Positions 54,234-64,000 of a stretch of 64,000 bases of DNA are shown piece by piece. Below the pieces are notes generated by a model. That model saw only the letters and a list, made by a program, of their open reading frames with translations, was not told the origin of the DNA and made no database searches. The translations under genes were made by a program, and so were the position numbers. This DNA is from Streptomyces flaveolus (GTDB lineage Bacteria > Actinomycetota > Actinomycetes > Streptomycetales > Streptomycetaceae): the NCBI RefSeq assembly GCF_014648815.1, contig NZ_BMRV01000001.1, positions 186,001 to 250,000 of the forward strand, written 5' to 3'. Positions within the stretch are counted from its first letter, which is position 1; each line of letters starts with the position of its first letter.

Positions 54234-54262
54234 TTAGGTGTGCCTAAGCAGTACTTGCAAGT
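54234..54262. promoter_or_regulatory. Two palindromes upstream of the DoxX gene
   Basis: TTAGG-TGTG-CCTAA (54234-54247) resembles part of an actinobacterial iron box, and ACTTGCAAGT (54253-54262) is a perfect 10-bp palindrome six bases on. Both lie 70 to 100 bases before the DoxX start codon in an AT-richer stretch. Confidence 0.45.
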
Positions 54263-54321
54263 TCAACATTTGGCCATGGCCTAACCAGCGGTTGTCGATG
54301 TCCCGCGCCCGTCCCGGCTGG

Positions 54322-54351
54322 TGGGAGCGCTCCCATGGAAGGGAGCGCTCC
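54322..54351. promoter_or_regulatory. Paired GGGAGCGCTCC boxes, the first matching the CebR operator
   Basis: TGGGAGCGCTCCCA (54322-54335) is identical to the 14-bp palindrome bound by the cellobiose repressor CebR of streptomycetes. A second copy of the core, GGGAGCGCTCC (54341-54351), follows after five bases. They lie between the phoD-like stop and the DoxX gene, about 160 bases 5' of the latter. No cellulose or cellobiose gene is adjacent. Confidence 0.65.
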
Positions 54352-54391
54352 GCTCCACGTGACCGGTTTCCTACCCCGACCGGCCGGTCGC

Positions 54392-56041
<1,650 letters not shown>

Positions 56042-56123
56042 GGCGATCCCCTCCTCCGTCGCCCCGTACGGTACGGAACGACGGAGGGTGGCGGGGAGTG
56101 TCCGCGCCGGAGCGGGAGCGACC

Positions 56124-56768
56124 TCAGCAGCTCGCGAGCTGGTTCTGCAGCGCCGACTTCTCGGCGGAGTCCACGGAGAGGCCGTAGTAGTACTTCACCT
56201 GCACCCAGGCGCGCACGTACGTGCACCGGTAGTCGGTGCGGGAGGGCATCCAGGTGGCCGGGTCCTGGTCGCCCTTGGCCTGGTTGACGTTGTCGGTGAC
56301 GGCGAGGAGCTGCGGGCGGGTCAGGTCGTTGGCGAACGCCTGGCGGCGGGAGGTGGTCCAGCCGCTCGCGCCGGAGTCCCAGGCCTCGGCGAGCGGCACG
56401 AGGTGGTCGATGTCCAGGTCGGAGGCGGCGGTCCAGGTGGCGCCGTCGTAGGGGGAGTACCAGCTGCCCGAGGTGGCGGCGCAGGCGGAGTCGGTGACGA
56501 CGCCCGAGCCGTCGCGCTTGAGGACCGTCTCGCGGGTGTTGCAGGTGCCCGACTGGGTGATCCAGTGCGGGAAGAGGTCGCGGTTGTAGCCGGTGCGGTT
56601 CTCGGTGGCCACGGTGAGGGAGGCGAGGTAGGAGCGGGCGGTGGTGGCGCTCACCGGGGTGGGCAGCGCGGCGGAGGCGGCCGGGCCGTTGAACAGCCCG
56701 GCGGAGGCTATGAGGCCGGTGAGCGCGGCGAGCGTGGCGAGACGTCGACGCGCGTAGAACTTGGGCAT
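56124..56768 (-). CDS. Secreted HNH nuclease family protein (DUF1524)
   Basis: The 214-residue product has a signal peptide (MPKFYARRR, hydrophobic stretch, cleavage near SAA at residue 33). The HNH/DUF1524 core DIDHLVPLAEAWDSGA carries the metal-binding His, and the later LLAVTDNVNQAKGDQDPATWMP provides the Asn and Lys. Four cysteines suggest disulfides. It probably degrades extracellular DNA. The ATG follows AGGGAG. It is a single gene, with 399 bases up to the next gene. Confidence 0.87.
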   Translation of the reverse strand: MPKFYARRRLATLAALTGLIASAGLFNGPAASAALPTPVSATTARSYLASLTVATENRTGYNRDLFPHWITQSGTCNTRETVLKRDGSGVVTDSACAATSGSWYSPYDGATWTAASDLDIDHLVPLAEAWDSGASGWTTSRRQAFANDLTRPQLLAVTDNVNQAKGDQDPATWMPSRTDYRCTYVRAWVQVKYYYGLSVDSAEKSALQNQLASC

Positions 56769-56944
56769 GCGAACTCCCTGGGAGGGTGGGGGTCTTGGGC
56801 GCGAGCGAGGGAATGCTCGCGACGCCGCATGGCGCACAGATGTGCGGCCGGTAAGAAGCTAGTGACGTGTGCATGGCACGTCTATAAGCGCGACGGGACT
56901 TTCGCCCCTGGGGGCCCGGCCGGGGGGTCGCGTACTATGGGCGG

Positions 56945-57055
56945 CGCAGAAGGGGAGTAGCTCTTCGCCGGACCGTCGACATACTGCTCAGCTCGTCTGA
57001 GCCGGCGCCCGGAGGCGGACCTCGTTCACGGGGCCGCCAGCGAGACCTTCGGCAA
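56945..57055 (+). ncRNA. yybP-ykoY manganese riboswitch
   Basis: The leader contains the two signature blocks of this class: GGGGAGTAG (56952-56960) and GCGAGACCTT (57040-57049). GAAGG (56949-56953) can pair with CCTTC (57046-57050) to form the closing P1 stem. GC-rich hairpins, including GCCGG pairs and GGCGG with CCGCC, lie between. It is upstream of a TMEM165/GDT1-type transporter, a common target of this riboswitch. The ligand Mn2+ is established for the class; it is inferred here. Confidence 0.85.
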
Positions 57056-57167
57056 GCAGTGCACGCCCGCGCCGTACGGCGGGGGCGACCGTGTGCTGCC
57101 GTGCCGAGGTGTCGTTCGCGCAGGACCAGCACTCTCGGCGGGGCGGCCCCGACCGATAGAGGATTCC

Positions 57168-57749
57168 TTGATCAGCCTGACCGTGACGGCGCTCGTCTTC
57201 GGCGTCGTCTTCCTCGCCGAACTGCCGGACAAGACCGCGCTCGCCGGTCTCGTCCTCGGCACCCGCTACCGCGCGTCGTACGTCTTCGCCGGCGTCGCCG
57301 CCGCATTCCTGCTGCACGTCGTGCTCGCGGTCGCGGCCGGCAGCGTGCTGACCCTGCTGCCGCAGCAGATCGTGCACGCGCTGACGGGTGTGCTGTTCCT
57401 GGGCGGCGCCGCGGTGCTGCTGATGAAGAAGGACGACGAGGACGAGGAGATCCGCAAGCCCGAGGACCAGTCCTTCTGGAAGGTCGCCGGGGCGGGCTTC
57501 ATGCTCATCCTGGTCGCCGAGTTCGGCGACCTCACGCAGATCATGACGGCGAACCTCGCGGCCCGCTACGACGACCCGATCTCCGTCGGCCTGGGCGCGG
57601 TGCTCGCGCTGTGGGCGGTGGCCGGGCTCGGCATCGTCGGCGGGAAGGCCCTGATGAAGCGGGTGCCGCTGGCGCTGATCACCAAGGTCGCGGCGCTGCT
57701 GATGATCGGCCTCGGCGTGTGGAGCCTGTGGGAGGCGGTCGCCGGCTGA
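57168..57749 (+). CDS. TMEM165/GDT1-family (UPF0016) cation transporter
   Basis: The 193-residue membrane protein has six helices and two copies of the family motif E-x-G/P-D-K/L-T (AELPDKTAL near residue 14 and AEFGDLTQI near 118). These line a Ca2+/Mn2+ exchange path, and bacterial relatives export manganese. I chose the TTG start preceded by AGAGGA. A longer frame from 57093 would overlap the region after the riboswitch. The riboswitch upstream makes manganese export the likely job. Confidence 0.88.
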   Translation: MISLTVTALVFGVVFLAELPDKTALAGLVLGTRYRASYVFAGVAAAFLLHVVLAVAAGSVLTLLPQQIVHALTGVLFLGGAAVLLMKKDDEDEEIRKPEDQSFWKVAGAGFMLILVAEFGDLTQIMTANLAARYDDPISVGLGAVLALWAVAGLGIVGGKALMKRVPLALITKVAALLMIGLGVWSLWEAVAG

Positions 57750-57938
57750 GCGGCGGCGCGCGGTGCGCTGCGCTGCTGTGCGCTGCCGTGCGGGCGAACG
57801 GGGGGTGAACGTTCGTCCGGGCGGTGGCGCGATCCCCCCGCTGTTTTGTACCGTAGAGAAACAAAGTGGCTCCCGCCCGTTTTCCCTGACCGGCGGGCGG
57901 GGCCGCCTTGTTCCCTCCCCGCGCCTTGGAGTCTGCCG

Positions 57939-58601
57939 ATGACGGCCACCACCACTGTTCTTCCCGCCCGTGCCCTGCTGCTCGACATGGACGGCACCCT
58001 GGTCAACTCGGACGCCGCCGTCGAGCGCGTGTGGCGGCGCTGGGCCGACCGGCACGGACTGGACGGCGACGAGGTCATGAAGGTCGTCCACGGGCGGCAG
58101 GGGTACGCCTCGATGGCGCTGCTGCTGCCGGACCGGCCGATGGAGCAGAACCACGCGGACAACGCGCGGATGCTCGCCGAGGAGACCGCCGACACCGAGG
58201 GCGTCGTGGAGATCGCCGGGGCGCGGGAGTTCCTCGCCTCGCTGCGGGGGCTGCCGCACGCGCTGGTGACCTCCGCGGACGTCGCGCTGTCCACGGCGCG
58301 GATGGCTGCCGCGGGGCTGGCGCTGCCGGACGTGCGGGTGACCGCGGAGTCGGTCGGCGCGAGCAAGCCCGACCCGGAGGGGTTCCTCAAGGGCGCGGCC
58401 GAACTGGGCGTCGCCCCGGCGGACTGCATCGTCTTCGAGGACTCCGGGGCGGGGATCACGGCGGCGCGGGCGGCGGGGATGCGGGTCGTGGGGGTCGGGC
58501 CGCGGGCCGGTGTGCACAGGCCGGATGTGGTGGTGGGGGATCTGACGGAGGTCCGGGTGGAGGCCGACGGGCGTGGGGGACTGCGGCTGCACGTGGGCTG
58601 A
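57939..58601 (+). CDS. HAD-family sugar phosphatase or phosphomutase-like enzyme
   Basis: The 220-residue HAD-IA enzyme has motif [13 protein letters not shown], motif II Thr in [10 protein letters not shown], motif III Lys in [10 protein letters not shown] and motif [19 protein letters not shown] small alpha-helical cap follows motif I. It resembles sugar phosphatases of the YfbT/DOG1 type and beta-phosphoglucomutase, so the substrate is probably a hexose or polyol phosphate. The ATG has GGAG nine bases upstream. A long repeat-filled gap follows. Confidence 0.87.
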   Translation: MTATTTVLPARALLLDMDGTLVNSDAAVERVWRRWADRHGLDGDEVMKVVHGRQGYASMALLLPDRPMEQNHADNARMLAEETADTEGVVEIAGAREFLASLRGLPHALVTSADVALSTARMAAAGLALPDVRVTAESVGASKPDPEGFLKGAAELGVAPADCIVFEDSGAGITAARAAGMRVVGVGPRAGVHRPDVVVGDLTEVRVEADGRGGLRLHVG

Positions 58602-58730
58602 CGCCACCGGCCGGCGCGGAGGCGGCCTGGGGCGCGCGGTGCGGTGCCGACGTGGGCGCGGGTCACGTGCCCGTGGTGCCCGGTGTGGGTGCGGTGCGGT
58701 GCGGGGCGGGGCTCGCGGGTCGGGTGGGTG

Positions 58731-58798
58731 GCCCGGCGTTGGCGGGGTGCCGCCGCGCCCACCCGTGCCGCCCTTGGCGGCACGATTGCCCGCGGCTG
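58731..58798 (+). repeat. Dispersed intergenic repeat, copy 2
   Basis: These 68 bases match the reverse complement of 15139-15205 at about 62 positions. The centre folds as GTGCCGCC-CTT-GGCGGCAC. The substitutions relative to the other copy keep a hairpin, which hints at selection on structure. Confidence 0.72.
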
Positions 58799-59325
58799 AG
58801 CGGGTGACGGCCCGCGGTTGGGCCGGTCGAGGCCCACGGCCGGGCGGGTCCAGGCCTGAGGGGGTGATGGCCCCCTGGGTCGGTCGAGGGCTGTGGCCGG
58901 GCGGGGTCCGGGTCGTGGCCGGGCGGGGCCAGGCCCGTGGCTGGGTGGGGGGAGATTCGCGGCTGGGCGGGTGAAGGCCCGCGGTTGGGTCGGTCGAGGC
59001 CCACGGCCGGGCGGGTCCGGGCCCGTGGCTGGGCGGGTGATGGCCCGCTGGGTCGGTCGAGGGCCGTGGCCGGGCGGGTCCGGGTCGTGGCCGGGCGGGG
59101 CCAGGCCCGTGGCTGGGTGGGGGGAGATTCGCGGCTGAGCGGGTGACGGCCCGCGGTTGGGCCGGTCGAGGCCCACGGGCGGGCGGGTCCAGGCCTGAGG
59201 GGGTGATGGCCCGCTGGGTCGGTCGAGGGCCGTGGCCGGGCGGGTCCGGGTCGTGGCCGGGCGGGGCCAGGCCCGTGGCTGTGGGTGGGGGAGATTCGCG
59301 GTCGGGCGGGTGAAGGGCCCGCGAG
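58792..59325 (+). repeat. Imperfect tandem repeat, about 170 bp period, three copies plus a partial
   Basis: Units starting GCGGCTG occur at 58792, 58959 and 59131, and a truncated unit begins at 59298, giving spacings of 167, 172 and 167 bases. Units share blocks such as GGTCGAGGCCCACGG, GTCCGGGTCGTGGCCGGGCGG and GGGGGAGATTCGCGG. The 746-base gap 58602-59347 holds no convincing gene; long open frames through it are repetitive products of GC bias. Confidence 0.75.
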
Positions 59326-59347
59326 GGTGGGGTTGTCGTGGCCGGCG

Positions 59348-60442
59348 TCAGGGCTGGCGGGTTTCTGATTCCAGCATGTGGCGGGTGGTCTCGCCGTAGA
59401 CCCCGAGTTCGTCGGTGCGGATGCCGCGGGCCCACTGGTAGGTGCGGACCGAGTCCTCCACCTGGTGGTTGTAGTTGCCGTTGATGTCGCCCGTGTACAG
59501 GTGCAGCTGGGCCAGGCGCTGCTGGAGTTCCGTGACCTCGGCGCCGCGGTCGCCGCGGTGCAGGGTGCCGCCGCCGTCGTAGGGGTCGTCGTCCTCCCCG
59601 TCGCCCTCGGGGGCCAGGGCCGGTGCGCTCGGCGTGGTCGCGGTCGGCTCCGGCGACCGGGACGGCGCCGGTGACGTGCTCGACGCCGACGGGGACGGTG
59701 AGGACGACGTCGAGGACGAGGGCGAGGACGAGGGACTCGCGCTCGCCGACGCGGACGGGGACGCGGTGGCCGGTTCGGACGGCGTGGCGCTCGGCTCCGG
59801 TGTCGTCGACGACGCGGGGACCGACGGGGCCGGCACGCTCGCCCGGACCTCGTCCGGCAGGGCGTCGTCCCGCGACGGCGACTCGTAGGAGAACAGCCCG
59901 CTCGCGTACCCGGCCGCCCCCACCACGACCACGACCGCCCCGGCGGCGCTGAGCAGCACGCCCCGCCGACGCCCGCGCGGCCGGCGGCCGGCGGTGCCGT
60001 CCGGCACGGGCTCCAGGGGGGCCGTCGTGTCGAACAGGCGCAGGTCCTGGTCGCTGGGCGCACCGGCCGAGGGCGCCAGCGGCGTGGGCAGCACGGAGGT
60101 CGCCTCCGTGGCCGGGGGGACGGCGGACGCCCCGGCGTCGACGGTGCGCAGCGTCATGGTGGCGTCCGGGTCCGCCGCCCGCGGGGCCGGCTCCGGGGGC
60201 GCCGTGGGCTCACCGGCGCCGTCCAGCTCGACGTACGGCCGTATCCGCAGCGGATCGAAGTCCTCCGCGGCCGCCGCCTGCGCCGCGCGCTCGTCGCGCA
60301 GGGCGTCGGCCGCGCGGGACCCGCACGCGCAGGACGGCGTGTTGTCCGCTTCCCTGGGTGCTCCGCACTCCGGGCACGGATGCTCCGGGGGCCGCCCCTG
60401 CGGCCCCCGCGGCTCCTGCGACGGCTTCTGCTGCTGCTCCAC
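59348..60442 (-). CDS. Zinc-ribbon, membrane-anchored peptidoglycan-binding protein
   Basis: The 364-residue protein opens with a zinc ribbon (CPECG near 23-27 and CACGS near 38-42). A charged linker and one membrane helix near 163-182 follow, then a long Ser/Pro/Thr tail. The C-terminal PGBD domain (HRGDRGAEVTELQQRLAQLHLYTGDINGNYNHQVEDSVRTYQWARG) binds peptidoglycan. It would connect a cytoplasmic zinc-ribbon sensor to the wall. The GTG start follows GGGAGGGA. The layout resembles the protein at 14.3-15.0 kb, except for the wall-binding end. Confidence 0.82.
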   Translation of the reverse strand: MEQQQKPSQEPRGPQGRPPEHPCPECGAPREADNTPSCACGSRAADALRDERAAQAAAAEDFDPLRIRPYVELDGAGEPTAPPEPAPRAADPDATMTLRTVDAGASAVPPATEATSVLPTPLAPSAGAPSDQDLRLFDTTAPLEPVPDGTAGRRPRGRRRGVLLSAAGAVVVVVGAAGYASGLFSYESPSRDDALPDEVRASVPAPSVPASSTTPEPSATPSEPATASPSASASASPSSSPSSSTSSSPSPSASSTSPAPSRSPEPTATTPSAPALAPEGDGEDDDPYDGGGTLHRGDRGAEVTELQQRLAQLHLYTGDINGNYNHQVEDSVRTYQWARGIRTDELGVYGETTRHMLESETRQP

Positions 60443-60605
60443 GCTCGTCCCTCCCCTCGCGACTCCCCTCGCGACCTCCAGAGATTATGCAGATCTTCTC
60501 CACAGTCGCGCGCGCACGCCCCCGGAACACCCGCATCCCGCAGGACTGAACAGGCCATAACCGGTCACACCGATCAGGATGGAGTGTGGGTGGCGGCACC
60601 CCTGA

Positions 60606-62675
<2,070 letters not shown>

Positions 62676-62681
62676 GCCCCG

Positions 62682-63185
62682 TCAGACGGCGGCCCGGGCC
62701 AGCGGCTTGGTGAACCAGTGCTCGGCGTACGGGTCGTCCTTGTACGCCTCGGTCTCCGTGTAGCCGAGCCGCGCGTACAGAGCACGGGCCTCGACGAGGT
62801 CGCCGCGCGTGTCGAGGACGATCCGGGCGGCCCCGAGCTCCCGTGCGGCCTCCTCGGCGGCCCCGACGAGCAGCGCGGCACCGCCCCGGCCGCGCAGGCC
62901 CTCCCGCAGGAACACTCGGGTCAGCTCGGCGGTCGTGCCGTCCCGCAGCCGTACGCCCGCGGTGCCGGCCGGCTCACCGGCGTACCGCGCCACCAGCAGC
63001 CGGCCCCGCGGCGGGGCCAGGTCGGCGCCGGACTGCGCGGCGATCTCCCGTTCCAGCTCGGCCGGGTCGGTGCGCCGGCCCTCGTGCAGCAGGTACCAGC
63101 GGTCGCTGACCTCCGTGTAGTACGCGCGCCACAGGGCGGCGGCGACGGGGGAGTCGTACGGTTCCGGGGCGACGGTCCAGGTCAT
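62682..63185 (-). CDS. GNAT-family N-acetyltransferase
   Basis: The 167-residue protein has the GNAT acetyl-CoA binding site (ELTRVFLREGLRGRGGAALLVGAAEEAAREL) and the closing YARLGYTETEAY strand. The substrate is unknown. ATG 63185 and ATG 63194 are both possible starts, with no strong ribosome site. The gene converges with the MFS pump gene six bases away. Confidence 0.83.
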   Translation of the reverse strand: MTWTVAPEPYDSPVAAALWRAYYTEVSDRWYLLHEGRRTDPAELEREIAAQSGADLAPPRGRLLVARYAGEPAGTAGVRLRDGTTAELTRVFLREGLRGRGGAALLVGAAEEAARELGAARIVLDTRGDLVEARALYARLGYTETEAYKDDPYAEHWFTKPLARAAV

Positions 63186-63348
63186 GACCGGCATTGTCCG
63201 GACCGCCCGGCCCGGTGCGCGAGCGTATTTTCCCACCGTCGCGCCGCCGGCGCTTCCCGTGCGCCGTTTGAGGGGACCCTGCGCGGCAACACGGAGTGCG
63301 AACCGGCCGCTCGGAGAGCCGGTTGGGCCGAGAACCCGGAAGGCACAC

Positions 63349-64000
63349 ATGTCCACAGGCGTGATCGTTGCTCTGATCGTGGTCGTGGCGGCCGTGCTCG
63401 TCGTCGCGGCCGTCCTGGCCTCGCGCGCGCGGGGCTCCCACGGCGGAAACCTGAAGCGGCGCTTCGGGCCGGAGTACGACCGGGCCGTGGCCCGGCACGA
63501 CGGCGACACCAAGGCCGCCGAGCGTGAACTGGCCGAGCGTGTCGAACGGCACGGGTCGCTGCGCACGAGGCAGCTGGACGCGGCCGAGCGCGAGCGGTTC
63601 GAGGCGCGCTGGACGGCCGCGCAGGAGCGCTTCGTCGACTCCCCGCGCGAGGCGGTCGCGGAGGCGGACCGGCTGATCGCCGAGGTGGCCGGCGCCCGCG
63701 GCTTCCCGGACGGCGGGCAGTACGAGGAGCAGCTCGCCGCGCTGTCCGTGCACCACGCCCACCACGTCGAGGGCTACCGGCGCGTGCACCGCGTGACCCA
63801 CGCCCGCGTGGACGGCGCGCAGGACAGCGGTGCGGGTACGGAGGAGATGCGCGCGTCCCTCGTCGAGGCGCGTGCCCTGTTCGAGGACCTGGTGCGCCCG
63901 GCCCGCCATGACGGCGGCCGGCACCGGACCGAGGTGGAGGGCGACCGGCCCGCACCCGCCCGGGCGAACCACGCCTGGTCGTTCAGCAAGCGCCAGCCGA
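63349..64000 (+). CDS. Membrane-anchored hypothetical protein, cut by the window end
   Basis: An open frame starts at the ATG after GGAAGG and runs to the end of the window (217 codons read, no stop). The N-terminus is a membrane helix (residues 4-25, rich in Val and Ala). A highly charged, mostly helical cytoplasmic part follows, with GPEYDRAV and ERFVDSPREAVAEADRLI segments. The latter segments occur in many streptomycete membrane proteins described only as hypothetical. A 7-bp hairpin (AACCGGC with GCCGGTT) precedes the start. Confidence 0.72.
   Translation, partial: MSTGVIVALIVVVAAVLVVAAVLASRARGSHGGNLKRRFGPEYDRAVARHDGDTKAAERELAERVERHGSLRTRQLDAAERERFEARWTAAQERFVDSPREAVAEADRLIAEVAGARGFPDGGQYEEQLAALSVHHAHHVEGYRRVHRVTHARVDGAQDSGAGTEEMRASLVEARALFEDLVRPARHDGGRHRTEVEGDRPAPARANHAWSFSKRQP

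Noticed and set aside
58792..59325. CRISPR array
   Set aside because: Repeat units are about 170 bp with no constant short repeat and variable spacer pattern, and no cas gene is present.
58602..59347. Coding function of long open frames through the tandem repeat
   Set aside because: Frames on both strands give Pro/Arg/Gly-rich repetitive peptides that follow the DNA period, without start signals.

Overview
The window is about 72% GC, with dense genes, frequent GTG and TTG starts, twin-arginine and lipoprotein exports, FasR-fabD-fabH-acpP-fabF, DUF3145, DUF3052 and TerD paralogues. This points to a Streptomyces chromosome core region. From memory, the gene order resembles the reversed S. coelicolor SCO2364-SCO2408 interval. 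I see no insertion sequence, phage gene, integrase or CRISPR array.

Layout. 0.2-14 kb is a sugar region: a secreted DUF4360 protein, a membrane-anchored PstS-like protein, a secreted GH43 arabinanase and an aminotransferase with a long proline-rich tail. A seven-gene minus-strand cluster follows (acid-sugar dehydratase, zinc dehydrogenase, an unrecognised protein, ChvE-MmsA-MmsB importer, Tat-exported mutarotase). An AT-rich GTTCGATAT motif lies upstream of the arabinanase, the dehydratase and the unrecognised gene. 14-21 kb holds a zinc-ribbon/Pro-Thr membrane protein, a MarR regulator with a divergent oxidoreductase, Ohr, an EI24 membrane protein, a second mutarotase, an SGNH lipoprotein and DUF3145. 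21-26 kb is the type II fatty acid synthase operon and its activator FasR. 26-35 kb carries pirin, a serine hydrolase, acetyltransferase, MerR/aldo-keto reductase pair, DUF4429, an alpha/beta hydrolase, TetR/MFS pair and DUF4190.

35-48.5 kb holds aceE, DUF3052, peroxiredoxin and a ter island. The island has four TerD-family genes, a DUF475 (TerC-like) membrane protein and a three-gene biosynthetic operon: a TIM-barrel C-C bond lyase, an 857-residue fusion of two phosphoribosyltransferase-like domains, TRSP and PELOTA, and a HAD phosphatase. This operon matches the computationally predicted ter-linked nucleoside-like metabolite pathway, whose product is unknown as far as I know. It lacks the ATP-grasp partner here and is the most interesting system in the window.

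48.5-64 kb holds DedA/VTT proteins, FmdB, a coiled-coil membrane protein, a DUF4097 lipoprotein, tRNA-Val(UAC), DoxX with a regulator-rich leader, PhoD phosphatase, a secreted HNH nuclease and a yybP-ykoY (manganese) riboswitch before a TMEM165/GDT1 transporter. A HAD phosphatase, a 0.5-kb tandem repeat, a peptidoglycan-binding membrane protein, an MFS pump fused to a winged-helix-like tail, an acetyltransferase and a membrane protein cut by the window end follow. A ~67-bp dispersed intergenic repeat occurs twice (15.1 kb and 58.7 kb). Intrinsic hairpins of 8 to 17 bp separate many transcription units. All names rest on reading motifs by eye; no database search was run.
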